In this document: positions 48,998 through 58,688 of the stretch, one piece after another | How the letters are laid out: every line of letters begins with the position of its first letter | How positions within the stretch are numbered: position 1 is the first letter of the stretch | Assembly (NCBI RefSeq): GCF_024700075.1 | Contig: NZ_JAJONE010000001.1 | Coordinates: 4,735,001-4,799,000 of the forward strand | Source of the DNA: Hymenobacter sp. J193 | Lineage (GTDB): Bacteria > Bacteroidota > Bacteroidia > Cytophagales > Hymenobacteraceae | DNA length: 64,000 nt | Direction: 5' to 3' | Made by a program: the position numbers and the translations under genes | The notes under the pieces: generated by a model | The model's database searches: none | What the model was told of the DNA's origin: nothing | The model's input: the letters and a program-made list of their open reading frames with translations, nothing else

Positions 48998-50941
48998 TTA
49001 GGCCCCGCGCATCAGCTCGGCCACCTGCTCTTCGAAGTTGCGCACGAACGCCTCGATGGGCATGGAGCCCAGGTCGCCCTCGCCGTGGCGGCGCACCGAT
49101 ACGATGCCGTTTTCCTGCTCCTTCTCCCCTACAATGAGCATGTAGGGCACTTTGGAAATTTCAGCATCCCGGATTTTGCGGCCGATTTTCTCGTCGCGCG
49201 CATCAATCGTTCCGCGCAGGTCGGCCTGCGTGAGGCGGTCGTACACCTGCTGGGCGTACTCCTGGTATTTCTCCGAAATGGGCAGAATGGCAAACTGCTC
49301 GGGCGAAAGCCACAGCGGAAAATTGCCGCCGCAGTGCTCAATCAGCACGGCCACGAAGCGCTCCAGGGAGCCAAATGGGGCGCGGTGAATCATTACCGGC
49401 CGCTGGCGGGAGTTGTCGGAGGCCACGTATTCCAGCTCAAACCGCTCGGGCAGGTTGTAGTCGACCTGGATGGTACCCAGCTGCCACTTGCGGCCCAGCG
49501 CGTCGCGCACCATAAAGTCGAGCTTGGGGCCATAGAAGGCCGCCTCGCCCAGCTCCGTCACCGTCGTCAGGCCTTTTTCCGCGGCCGCTTCGATGATGGC
49601 CTGCTCGGCGCGGGCCCAGTTCTCGTCGGAGCCGATGTACTTGGTTTTGTTTTCCGGGTCGCGCAACGAAATCTGGGCCGTGAATTCCGGAAAGTCCAGC
49701 GCCCGCAGCACGTAGAGCACAATGTCAATTACCTTGAGAAATTCCTCCTTCACCTGGTCGGGGCGGCAGAAGATGTGCGCGTCGTCCTGGGTGAAGCCGC
49801 GCACCCGCGTGAGGCCGTGCAGTTCCCCGCTCTGCTCGTAGCGGTACACCGTGCCGAACTCAGCCAAACGTACCGGCAGGTCGCGGTACGAGCGGGGCTT
49901 GCTCTTGTAGATTTCGCAGTGGTGGGGGCAGTTCATGGGCTTGAGGAAAAATTCCTCACCCGGGTTTGGCGTTTTGATTGGCTGAAACGAGTCGGCCCCG
50001 TACTTTTCGTAGTGGCCGCTGGTCACGTACAGCTCCTTCGACCCGATGTGCGGCGTTACCACGGGCGAGTAGCCGGCCTTCATTTGGGCTTTGCGCAGAA
50101 ACTGCTCCAGCCGCTCGCGCAGGGCCGTGCCTTTGGGCAGCCACAGCGGCAGCCCGGCACCTACTTTCTCCGAGAACGTAAACAGCTCCAGCTCCTTGCC
50201 CAGCTTGCGGTGGTCGCGGCGCTTGGCTTCTTCCAGCCGCTCCAGGTACTCCGTCAGCTCCTTGGCTTTGGGAAACGTGATGCCGTAGATGCGCGTGAGC
50301 TGCTTGTTTTTCTCGTCGCCGCGCCAGTAGGCCCCGGCCACGTTGAGCAGCTTCACAGCCTTGATGGGCGAAGTATCGGGGATGTGCGGGCCGCGGCAGA
50401 GGTCGGTGAAGTCGCCCTGCTGGTAGAAGGTGATGGTGCCATCTTCGAGGCGTTCCAGCAAGTCCAGCTTGTAGGGGTCCTGCTTTTCGGTGAAAAAGGC
50501 AATAGCATCGGCTTTGCTTACCTCGCGGCGCTCAAACTGGCTTTTCTTCTTGGCCAGCTCCAGCATCTTCTTTTCTACTTCCGGCAAATCGTCGGTTGAA
50601 ATCGTGCGGCCTTCGCCCAGGTCAATGTCGTAGTAGAATCCGTTCTCGATGCTGGGGCCGATGCCAAGCTTTACGCCGGGATACAGCGCTTCGAGGGCTT
50701 CGGCCATCAGGTGAGCCGAGGAATGCCAGAAGGTCGACTTTCCTTCGGGGTCGTTCCAGGTAAGAATGGCCACGTTGGCATCCTGGTTGATGGGGCGGTG
50801 CAGGTCGCGCACTTCGCCGTTGACGCGCACGCCCAATGCATTGCGGGCCAGGCCTTCGCTGATGCTGGCGGCTACGTCGTAGCCCGTGGCGCCATCTACA
50901 AACTGGCGCACCGAGCCGTCGGGGAGGGTGATGTTGAGCAT
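48998..50941 (-). CDS. thrS: Threonyl-tRNA synthetase
   Basis: Charges tRNA-Thr. The 647-residue class II enzyme has the TGS domain (1-62, [20 protein letters not shown]), the editing domain with [11 protein letters not shown], the catalytic core with [20 protein letters not shown] and the anticodon-binding domain ([20 protein letters not shown]). It is followed by infC, as in many bacteria; a promoter-like sequence between them suggests infC can be transcribed separately. Confidence 0.96.
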   Translation of the reverse strand: MLNITLPDGSVRQFVDGATGYDVAASISEGLARNALGVRVNGEVRDLHRPINQDANVAILTWNDPEGKSTFWHSSAHLMAEALEALYPGVKLGIGPSIENGFYYDIDLGEGRTISTDDLPEVEKKMLELAKKKSQFERREVSKADAIAFFTEKQDPYKLDLLERLEDGTITFYQQGDFTDLCRGPHIPDTSPIKAVKLLNVAGAYWRGDEKNKQLTRIYGITFPKAKELTEYLERLEEAKRRDHRKLGKELELFTFSEKVGAGLPLWLPKGTALRERLEQFLRKAQMKAGYSPVVTPHIGSKELYVTSGHYEKYGADSFQPIKTPNPGEEFFLKPMNCPHHCEIYKSKPRSYRDLPVRLAEFGTVYRYEQSGELHGLTRVRGFTQDDAHIFCRPDQVKEEFLKVIDIVLYVLRALDFPEFTAQISLRDPENKTKYIGSDENWARAEQAIIEAAAEKGLTTVTELGEAAFYGPKLDFMVRDALGRKWQLGTIQVDYNLPERFELEYVASDNSRQRPVMIHRAPFGSLERFVAVLIEHCGGNFPLWLSPEQFAILPISEKYQEYAQQVYDRLTQADLRGTIDARDEKIGRKIRDAEISKVPYMLIVGEKEQENGIVSVRRHGEGDLGSMPIEAFVRNFEEQVAELMRGA

Positions 50942-51004
50942 AAAAATGAGGTTGGCTAATGGCTATACAAACAGCCGTGAGCCCGCAAGTTACACAAGTG
51001 GTGA

Positions 51005-51102
51005 AATTGTGAAGTGGTGAAATGGTGAGTTGACGTTCTATTAATGCCGCGCAGAATGTGCGGTTAGAACATCAAACTCACTATTTCACCACCTCACCAT
51101 TT
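51005..51102. repeat. Inverted word-repeat between TPR lipoprotein gene and thrS
   Basis: 51005-51033 and 51072-51102 are imperfect reverse complements (about 26 of 29 positions) made of GTGGTGAAAT words. The word resembles that at holA/tyrS. The right arm reaches the TPR gene stop. Confidence 0.75.
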
Positions 51103-52247
51103 TAGAGCCCCGAAGACGGACGCGAAATGTTGAGCGGGGCCACTGGCTCTACGGCGGCGCGGCGCGGCGTTTCCGTGGGCTGGCCCTGGGCCCGGGCCCG
51201 GCCCTTCCATACTTTGTAGGTCCAGTGCCGGTTGCCGGGGTTTTCCTGTACCAGCCGCTGAAACTCTACCAATGCCAGGTCGTGCTGGCCCTGGGCCTCA
51301 TGGCTTTCGGCCAGCATCTGGCGGGCGTTGGGTAGCAGCACGGAGCGGCGCAGCGCCCGCCGCAGGTGGGGAATAGCCGCCTGGTACTGCCGCTGCCGAA
51401 ACAAGGCCAGGGCTACGCGGTAATCGGCGCGGTAGAGGGTGGTATCGTAGCGCAGGGCCCGCCGGAAGTGCCGCTGGGCGCTGTCGGACAAACCCTGCAG
51501 ATCGAACTGCCGGCCATAATCGTAGTGCAGCGGGCCGTAGGTTGGCGCCAGGCGCAGGCCCCGGGCGGCGTAGGGCGCGGCCAGCAAGGGCTGATGGTTG
51601 GCGTTGGCCAGAAAGGCCAGTTGGTGCAGGCTTTCCGGCTGGCGCGGATCCAGCCTCACGCTGGCTTGCAGCATGGCGAGTGCCTGGGCTGTGTCGCGCA
51701 GGCCCGAGTAGGCCAGGCCCTTGTAGAACAGGGCGCCGGCGTTGGCGGGCTCCTGACGCAGGGCGCGGTCGAGGTGGTCGAGGGCGTCGGAGTAGTGGCG
51801 GGCGGCCAGGTGGGCCTCTCCCACCAGCAGACTGAGAGCCGGCGAAGCGTAGCCGTGCCGGGAAGCCTCGGCCGCTGCTGCCAGCGTGCCCGCCAGCTGG
51901 CCCTGGGCACGCAGGGCACGGGCCTTCAGGTAGTAGAATTCGCCGGGGGCATCATCCAGCTCCAGCGCCTGGTTCAGGTCGCGCAGGGCAGCCTCTACCT
52001 GGCCGGCGGCCAGCCGAAACTCGGCCCGGTGCGCGTACAGGCTGGCATTGCGGGGCTGGCGGGCAATGGCGCCGTTCAGCTCTTCGGCCTGGATGGCGGG
52101 CCCGCTCTGCACCGTACTGAGCGGCACCATCAGCTCGGGCACCTCACTGGCCCCGGAGCTGCAGCCCGCCAGGAGCTGCAGGGCAGACAGCCAGACCCCA
52201 ACAATGCTCGTTACCCGCAAAAACGTCGTCCTGCGCCGTGGTTTCAT
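51102..52247 (-). CDS. TPR-repeat lipoprotein
   Basis: A 381-residue protein with a lipoprotein signal (LSALQLLAGCSS, Cys near 29) and about eight TPR units from residue 60 onward (for example LYAHRAEFRLAAGQVEAALR and LGLAYSGLRDTAQALAMLQA-like repeats), ending in an Arg/Pro-rich tail. TPRs mediate protein contacts; an outer-membrane or periplasmic scaffold is likely. It and the next TPR gene are close on the same strand. Confidence 0.8.
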   Translation of the reverse strand: MKPRRRTTFLRVTSIVGVWLSALQLLAGCSSGASEVPELMVPLSTVQSGPAIQAEELNGAIARQPRNASLYAHRAEFRLAAGQVEAALRDLNQALELDDAPGEFYYLKARALRAQGQLAGTLAAAAEASRHGYASPALSLLVGEAHLAARHYSDALDHLDRALRQEPANAGALFYKGLAYSGLRDTAQALAMLQASVRLDPRQPESLHQLAFLANANHQPLLAAPYAARGLRLAPTYGPLHYDYGRQFDLQGLSDSAQRHFRRALRYDTTLYRADYRVALALFRQRQYQAAIPHLRRALRRSVLLPNARQMLAESHEAQGQHDLALVEFQRLVQENPGNRHWTYKVWKGRARAQGQPTETPRRAAVEPVAPLNISRPSSGL

Positions 52248-52286
52248 TCTACAAAGATAGGAAGTCCGACCGGGCTTATGCGGGCT

Positions 52287-53144
52287 CTAGGACTGTTTGC
52301 CCGAGGTCTGGCGGCCGACTTTGCGCTCCAGCTTTTCGCGCAGGTTGCGGCAGCGGCGGCTGATTTCCAACTCCTCCGTGGTGAAAGGCGTGAGCGTGGC
52401 AGCTCGGCGCAGGATGTCCAGGGCCTGGGCGCGGCGGTCCTGGTTTTCGAACACCCGGGCCAGATCGTAGTACACTTCGATGCGCTGCGGATTCAGCTCC
52501 TGGGCCCGCTGCAGAGCGTCAATGGCTTTGCGGGAGCTGGCCCCGTCGGGCCGGCCGCCCAGAAACAAGCCGCTAAAGGCCCGCTCCAGCAGGTTGTAGT
52601 GGTCGACGCGGTAGTGCCAGCGGCCCAGCAGCTGCCAGGCTTCCGACCAGTCGGGGCGACGGGCCACAGCCATAAACACGTAGGCCTTCATGTCGCGGTA
52701 GGCCCGCAGGCGGTCCTTGGCGCGCAGCAGCGTAGCCTGGTTGTAGAGCGTGAGGGCCACGGCGTAGTTCGATTCGGGTCCCTCCTGCCTGAGCGCCCAG
52801 CTACGTTCGGCGTAGCCGCGGGCCATGGTGTAATAGGCACTTTTGCGGGTTTCATCGGTGTAGCGCCGCCCGATGCTGAGGTTGAGCAAGGCGGCCTGCC
52901 ACAGCGCCTCGTAGTTTTTGTCGTCCTGGCGCAATACCTGCTCGTACTTGTCCAGGGCTTCGGAGTCGCGGTACTGGCGCTGCAGGGCCCGGGCCTCGGC
53001 CAGCAGCTTGCGCACGGGAGGTTTGGGAACGACGGCGTTAGCAGGTGCTTTTTCCTGGGCAACGGCGGGCCCCGGGCCTACACTGAGCAATGCCAGCAGC
53101 ACCAAGCTTATCCATCGAAGTTGCCATTGCGCGTTGCCTGCCAC
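52287..53144 (-). CDS. Exported TPR-repeat protein
   Basis: A 285-residue protein with a signal peptide (ISLVLLALLSVGPGPAVAQ, about 12-30) and TPR units (LQRQYRDSEALDKYEQVLRQ; AIDALQRAQELNPQRIEVYY; FENQDRRAQALDILRRAATL). The start is a GTG at 53144, as the only codon that gives a signal peptide. Its role is probably scaffolding with the adjacent TPR lipoprotein. Confidence 0.75.
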   Translation of the reverse strand: MAGNAQWQLRWISLVLLALLSVGPGPAVAQEKAPANAVVPKPPVRKLLAEARALQRQYRDSEALDKYEQVLRQDDKNYEALWQAALLNLSIGRRYTDETRKSAYYTMARGYAERSWALRQEGPESNYAVALTLYNQATLLRAKDRLRAYRDMKAYVFMAVARRPDWSEAWQLLGRWHYRVDHYNLLERAFSGLFLGGRPDGASSRKAIDALQRAQELNPQRIEVYYDLARVFENQDRRAQALDILRRAATLTPFTTEELEISRRCRNLREKLERKVGRQTSGKQS

Positions 53145-53313
53145 TGAACTGCATTTTCCGCAAAGCTGCGGTTTTTATCGGGGTTAGCGGAAAGCAGCTG
53201 GCGTTTTTTACTCTTAACCGAATAGTCGAAACCGATTTGCCTTGCAGGCTGCTACCGGTCATTGGCCGTTCGCACAGCAGTTATTCGGCCGCTCTACCTC
53301 TACTTATTGGACA

Positions 53314-53343
53314 GAAAAAAGCCCCGCTGGTAGGCGAGGCTTT
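53314..53343 (-). terminator. Terminator of the topoisomerase gene
   Basis: On the minus strand AAAGCCTCGC pairs with GCGGGGCTTT around CTACCA (one mismatch), followed by TTTCTG. It lies about 25 bp after the stop. Confidence 0.75.
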
Positions 53344-53367
53344 CGGGGAGTTATACGAATGCGGCGG

Positions 53368-56238
53368 CTAAAACAGCTTGAGCTGCGACTTGGGCGTTTT
53401 GAGTACGGCCTGGGCCTGGGCTACCTCGGCGGCCGATATATCCACGTGGCTGTGCGTCTCGGCCGGCGCCGGGGTATCGGCGGCAGTCTGGGCTTGGGGC
53501 GACGGCGCAGCTTTCTTTTTGGCCGCCCGGCGCTCCGGCTCGGGGCCTTCGTCGGTGAGCAGGGTCACGGCGTGGACTTTGAAGTAGTTGAGCTTGTTGC
53601 CCAGCGCCTTCCAGCCTTTCACGTCAATGAACTCGTGGAGCTGGATTTTTTCGGTTTCCTTGTCGGCTTTCTTGTCGCGCTGCAGCTTCACTTCCACCTG
53701 CGGCTCGGCAAAGCAGGTAGCGCACAGCAGCTTGGAGCCCGACGCTTCGGAAATGAAGACAAAGCGCTTTTCGAGCGTGCTGGTTTCAATCTTAAAGCGC
53801 TTGACGTAGTGCGTTTTCGTCTCCGCATCCAGGTACACGGCACTAATGACCGTATCGGGCTCCAGCTTGCGCAGCAGCACGATGTTGGGTACATCGAAGT
53901 GATAGGTCGGGTTGGGCGACTTCAGCTCGTAGGAGCCATCCTTGTACACCACCAGAATAGTGTTGTCGGTATCGAAGGTGCCCAGGTAGCGGCCGTGTCC
54001 GGCCGTGTTGAGGCGGCCTACTACGCTGTCGAAGAACATTTCGCGCCCGCCCAGGGTGGAGTCGCCGAGGCTTTTCTGGGTGATTTTCTTGATGGGCTGC
54101 TTGGTCACGATGTTACCCATCGAGCCTTTACCCTTAATTGCCAACTCGGCAAAATCGAAGTCAAACTGCTTGACGCGGGCCGGGGCTTTATCGGAAAGCT
54201 GCACGCTCACCACCTCCGACTCGGAGTTGGGGTTGGCCGTGAGGTAGAGCGTTTTGGTGCCCTTGGTACCCTTCGTGAGGTCGTAGGCTTTGTCGCGGGT
54301 GATGCCCGAAACGAGGAAACGCTTGGCAAAGGCGATGCCCGAGGCGCCGTCCTGGTATACCATGTTGTACACCAGCCGGTCGTCGTTCTTGTTGTAGACG
54401 CCGGCGTGCAGGATGTCCTTGCCCACGAAGGTTTTTTCGGCAATGCGGGTCACCACAAACGTGCCGTCGCGCTTGATGGCAATGATGTCGTCCAGGTCCG
54501 AGCAGTCGCAGAGGTAGTCCACGCTTTCGTCCTTTTTCAGGCCGTAGCCCACAAAACCGTCTTTGCGGTTCACGTAGAGCTTCTGGTTGGCCACGGCCAC
54601 TTTCTGGGCCGTTACCACATCAAAGGTGCGCAGCTGGGTTTTCCGCTCCCGGCCAGCGCCGTACTTTTTCAGCAGCCCCTCGAAGTAGTGAATGGCGTAG
54701 CGCGTGAGGTTGGCCAGGTGGTCGGCTACTTCGGCCAGTTCGGTTTCCAGCTTCTGGATGTACTCGTCGGCCTTGAAGCCGTCGAACTTGCTGATGCGCT
54801 TGATGCGGATTTCGGTCAGGCGCGTAAGGTCGTCCTCCGTGATGGGGCGGCGCAGCACAATGCGCTGGTCGTCGGCCTTGGCTTTGGAGCCCTGCACGCG
54901 CACAAACTTGTTCAGGCCTTTCTCAATGGTGTCGAGAATGTCCTGCCAGGTTTCGCACTCCTCAATCTTGCGGTAGATGCGGTTTTCAATGAAAATCTTT
55001 TCCAGCGAAGCTGAATGCCACTTCTCGTTCAGCTCGTCCTGGCGGATCTCCAGTTCCCGCTCCAGCAGGCGCACCGTTTTCTGGGTGCTCAGCCGCAGCA
55101 TGTCCTCCACCCCTACGAAGCGCGGCTTGTCTTCGATGATGACGCAGGTGTTGGGCGAGATGCTGATTTCGCAGTCGGTGAAGGCGTACAGCGCGTCCAT
55201 CGTCAGGTCAGGCGAAATACCCGTCGGCAGGTGCACCTGAATTTCGACTTCGGCGGCCGTGTTGTCCACGACTTTCTTGATCTTGATTTTGTTGGCTTCC
55301 GAGGCCTTCACAATGCTTTCCATCAGCGCCGTGGTGGTGGTGCCGTACGGAATGTCGCGAATAACGAGCATGGTCTTGTCGGCCTTCTCGATGGTGGCGC
55401 GCAGGCGGATTTTGGCCCCGCGCAGGCCGCCATTGTAGTTGGTCACGTCGCACAGGCCGCCGGTCGGGAAATCCGGAAAAAGCTGGATTTCCCGGCCCCG
55501 CAGCACGTCGATGCTGGCCTTGCACAGCTCGCGAAAGTTGTGGGGCATGATCTTGGTGCTCAACCCCACGGCAATGCCTTCCACGCCCTGAGCCAGCAGC
55601 AGCGGAAACTTTACGGGCAGCGTGGTCGGCTCGCGCTTGCGGCCGTCGTAGCTCATCTGCCACTCCGTGATGTCGGGGTTGAATACCACATCCAGGGCAA
55701 ACTTGCTTAAGCGGGCCTCAATGTAGCGTGGGGCGGCCGCGCCGTCGCCGGTGCGGATGTCTCCCCAGTTGCCCTGGGTTTCGATGAGCAAATCCTTCTG
55801 GCCCAGGTTCACCATAGCGTCGCCGATGGAGGCGTCGCCGTGGGGATGGTACTGCATGGTTTGCCCGATGACGTTGGCTACTTTGTTGAAGCGGCCATCG
55901 TCCATTTCCTTCATGGCGTGCAGAATGCGGCGCTGCACGGGCTTGAGGCCATCTTCAATGGCGGGCACGGCGCGCTCCAGAATCACGTAGGAGGCATAGT
56001 CCAGAAACCAGTTCTGGTACATGCCGTTCACGGTGGCCACGTCGTGAATGGTTTCGCCGGGGGCAAACTTGGGCTCCTCCTCCGTTACAGGCTCCGGGGC
56101 TTCTTCTACCGAGGCCTCGTCTTCGGCGGAAGCCATTTCCTGCAGCAGCTGTTCGGTTTCGGCGGGTGTTTCGGGCTGCTCTCCGTCGAGGGCCATTTCG
56201 GCCGCGGCGGGCGCGGCAGCCGTGGGTTCAAAGCTCAT
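53368..56238 (-). CDS. parC: DNA topoisomerase IV subunit A (ParC-like; gyrase A family)
   Basis: Cuts and passes DNA strands with an ATPase partner (ParE/GyrB, not in the window). The core has WFLDYASYVILERAVP, LKPVQRRILHAM, HPHGDASIGDAMV and the catalytic tyrosine in AAPRYIEARL, followed by a coiled-coil domain and a C-terminal beta-propeller. The acidic Glu/Pro-rich N-terminus and the propeller favour the Bacteroidota ParC-type. ATG 56238 is the conservative start. A better N-terminus (MTTRIPFADQPPVSMVNPDS, from ATG 56347) reads in another frame and would join if one base were removed near 56255-56258. Confidence 0.88.
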   Translation of the reverse strand: MSFEPTAAAPAAAEMALDGEQPETPAETEQLLQEMASAEDEASVEEAPEPVTEEEPKFAPGETIHDVATVNGMYQNWFLDYASYVILERAVPAIEDGLKPVQRRILHAMKEMDDGRFNKVANVIGQTMQYHPHGDASIGDAMVNLGQKDLLIETQGNWGDIRTGDGAAAPRYIEARLSKFALDVVFNPDITEWQMSYDGRKREPTTLPVKFPLLLAQGVEGIAVGLSTKIMPHNFRELCKASIDVLRGREIQLFPDFPTGGLCDVTNYNGGLRGAKIRLRATIEKADKTMLVIRDIPYGTTTTALMESIVKASEANKIKIKKVVDNTAAEVEIQVHLPTGISPDLTMDALYAFTDCEISISPNTCVIIEDKPRFVGVEDMLRLSTQKTVRLLERELEIRQDELNEKWHSASLEKIFIENRIYRKIEECETWQDILDTIEKGLNKFVRVQGSKAKADDQRIVLRRPITEDDLTRLTEIRIKRISKFDGFKADEYIQKLETELAEVADHLANLTRYAIHYFEGLLKKYGAGRERKTQLRTFDVVTAQKVAVANQKLYVNRKDGFVGYGLKKDESVDYLCDCSDLDDIIAIKRDGTFVVTRIAEKTFVGKDILHAGVYNKNDDRLVYNMVYQDGASGIAFAKRFLVSGITRDKAYDLTKGTKGTKTLYLTANPNSESEVVSVQLSDKAPARVKQFDFDFAELAIKGKGSMGNIVTKQPIKKITQKSLGDSTLGGREMFFDSVVGRLNTAGHGRYLGTFDTDNTILVVYKDGSYELKSPNPTYHFDVPNIVLLRKLEPDTVISAVYLDAETKTHYVKRFKIETSTLEKRFVFISEASGSKLLCATCFAEPQVEVKLQRDKKADKETEKIQLHEFIDVKGWKALGNKLNYFKVHAVTLLTDEGPEPERRAAKKKAAPSPQAQTAADTPAPAETHSHVDISAAEVAQAQAVLKTPKSQLKLF

Positions 56239-56640
56239 CGTGTCGCCGGCCCCGAAAAGCAGGGGGCTGCGCGGCATCATCCATCGGAGAGTCGGGGTTG
56301 ACCATCGAAACAGGGGGTTGGTCGGCAAAGGGAATGCGGGTTGTCATCAAAAGTACCGTTAGCTGCGCAGAACGCAATACGCTTCAAGGCAAAGGTGACT
56401 GGCAAAGTTCCCAAAATATTTAGCCAACACCCTGCCATGAAGCATTCGTCATTTCAGTTATAAAATGACATTAAGCCCAAATTACGGCATTTTACCCGAA
56501 AAAATCAAGCTAAATTCAATAGCTAATCCCAGCATTTTCAGCCACCCTAATGAGCCGGGATTTTGGCAGGGTGAAACGGGCGCGGTCCTATTTCGGAACC
56601 CCGGCAGTAACAGCCATTGCGACGGTTTGGGTTAGGCTGG

Positions 56641-58357
56641 CTAGTAGGGAAACCAGACCGAAAACGTGGACCCCTCGCCTACCGTGCTGTCCACTTCAAT
56701 GCGCCCACCAGCATTGTCCAGAATGCGCTTGACCATGTAGAGGCCGATACCCGAACCATCGACGTGGCCGTGAAAGCGCTGAAACATACCGAAGAGCTTA
56801 TGGGAACTGGCCATCGGAAAGCCCAGGCCATTGTCCTGCACTGTGAGCACCAAGTAGCCACCCTCGGCCCGGTACTGCACCCGGATGTGCAGGGGCCGCT
56901 CCGGGGACCGATATTTCACGGCGTTGCTAAGCAGATTGTACACCACGCTTCGCAGGTTTTTTTCGGAGAACGGGATGCTGGGGCAGTTGGCTACCTCTAC
57001 ATCCAGCCTGGCATCGGCGGCCTGCAGCAGCGGCCCCAGGTCCAGCAGCACTTCTTCCACCACGGGCGCCAGCTGCACAAAAGCCGGCTGGGGCTCGTGC
57101 TCCTTCTGCAGCTTGGTAACTTCCGTCAGGTACTCGATGGTACGCTTGAAGCGGTCCACGGAAGTCTGCATCATGCTCAACAGCGGCTCCACCTCCGGGC
57201 TGCTCCCTACCCCGGCGGGCAGCTCCGTCAACAGGGCCTGCAGCAGGCCTTCAATGTTGTTGATGGGCTGCTTGAGGTCGTGGGAGGCGGTGTAGATGAA
57301 GTTGTCCAGGTCCACGTTGGCGCGCACCAGCTGCTCGTTGTTGCGGTGCAGCTGCTGCTGGGCCTGGGCAATGCGTTGCTGAGCCAGCTTGTGTTCGTGA
57401 ATATCGGTGTAGGTGCCAATCCACTGGATAATCTCGCCCCGCTCGTTGCGGGAAGGCAGCGCCCGGCCCAGCATCCAGCGGTATTCACCGGCGGCGTTGC
57501 GGATGCGGCACTCCAGCTTCCAGCGGCTGCTCGGTGCGCAGGCTCTGCTCCCACTGGGTTTCGGCAGCGCGGATATCCTCGGGGTGCAAGCTATCCGTCA
57601 GCCACTCGGCCAGCGGCTGGCCGGCCTGCGGGCCGGCGTAATCAAACCAGCGCTGATTCAGAAAAGTGTTTTCGCCCCGCACATTGGCCGTCCAGGCAAT
57701 CTGCGGAATTCCTTCCAGCATGCGGTGGGCTTCGGCAGCGGCCTTTTCCACCGCCTGGCGCGCTGTTTCCTGACTTTTGAGCTCTTCGTGCTGGCGACTG
57801 AGCAAGGCGTTCTGCTCCGTTACCCGGGCCCGGATACCGCTGATTTCGCGCTCGGCGGCCAGGTCAGTCACAATAACGGCCAGCACCGGCGTTTCGCCGA
57901 ACTGCAGCACGTTCATCGACAAGGCAAACGGCAACAGCAGCCCGTCGGTGGCTTCCAGCGGGATTTCGCCCTTGGCTTTGCCCTGCCAGCCCTGAGTTAG
58001 CAGCGTCTCCCACGCCTGCCAGAAGCCCAGCGGCACAAAATCGGCGAAAGTGCTGCCCATAACTTCTGCCAGCGGCAGCCGCAGCCACCCGGCCAGGCAG
58101 GCGTTGCAGTACAGCACTGTACCGGTTTCACTCAGCAGCAGGGCCCCCTCGTTCATCTGCTCAATGAGGGTGCGGTAGCTCTGGTCGGCGCCGGCCAGGG
58201 TGAAGATGCGGGGCCCGTCGGGCGCCTGCACGGCCAGCGCATCAATGGTGCCGGTCCGGATGGCCGTGAGCAGGTCTTCGGCCTCTTGCAGCTGCTGGCG
58301 CAGCAGCTCATTTTCCAGCGCCAGCGCCTCAGCCGGGGAAAGTGCGCGCTCAGCCAT
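56641..58357 (-). pseudogene. PAS sensor histidine kinase of the Kai operon, frameshifted
   Basis: Two frames make one kinase of about 572 residues. The first (ATG 58357) gives an N-terminal coiled coil, a PAS domain (YRTLIEQMNEGALLLSETGT) and the start of a second PAS. The second gives the rest of that PAS (LGRALPSRNERGEIIQWIGT), a HisKA box (YTASHDLKQPINNIEGLLQA) and HATPase_c with VYNLLSNAVKYRS, VQDNGLGF and GSGIGLYMVK. Deleting one base at the CC of 57513-57514 restores LEAECRIRNAAGEYRWML. Its start overlaps the divergent kaiB stop by 8 bp, so it is translated with the Kai genes. It is paralogous to the kinase at 61453. Confidence 0.85.
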
Positions 58358-58679
58358 GCAGGTACGGGTCGTTGGGGTCGGGCGCGATGCCAAGCAGGGT
58401 AAGTACCCGGCGCCGCTCCGACAGGTCGCCTACGAGCCAGCGGGTGAGGCCAGGGCTGCGCTTCACCAGCGTAGGCGCCGCAATAATGCGGGCTTCCCGG
58501 GCCAGCTCCGGCTGCTGATAGATGTCCACGATCTGAAGCTCATAGCGGCCCGCCAGGTACCGCTCACAGATTTCCTTGATGTTCTGCACGGCCCGCGCCG
58601 AGTTGGGCGTAGCGCCAGTGATGTACAGGTGCAATACGTACTCGGCTCCGGCCGCGGCCTGGCCCTCCTCTGATTCCAT
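58350..58679 (-). CDS. Divergent KaiB-like protein
   Basis: A 109-residue thioredoxin-like KaiB homologue (YVLHLYITGATPNSARAVQN; LQIVDIYQQPELAREARIIA; WLVGDLSERRRVLTLLGIAP). Compared with the adjacent KaiB it differs most at the C-terminal core, where VLVGLD becomes VLTLLG. The Gly and Asp of this motif influence the fold switch in cyanobacterial KaiB. It starts 10 bp after the first kaiB and overlaps the kinase gene. It may be a second KaiC partner or a domain feeding the kinase, in the style of KaiB-like SasA sensor domains. Confidence 0.85.
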   Translation of the reverse strand: MESEEGQAAAGAEYVLHLYITGATPNSARAVQNIKEICERYLAGRYELQIVDIYQQPELAREARIIAAPTLVKRSPGLTRWLVGDLSERRRVLTLLGIAPDPNDPYLHG

Positions 58680-58688
58680 ACTGCAGGG

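Noticed and set aside
48444-49001. Plus-strand frame antisense to infC and its leader
   Set aside because: Opposite conserved IF-3 and the leader hairpin; shadow composition.
53038-53262. 74-residue minus-strand frame overlapping the start of the exported TPR gene
   Set aside because: No domain, and the overlapping GTG-started frame has a proper signal peptide and TPRs.
53242-55014. 590-residue plus-strand frame opposite the topoisomerase gene
   Set aside because: Shadow of a conserved enzyme on the other strand.
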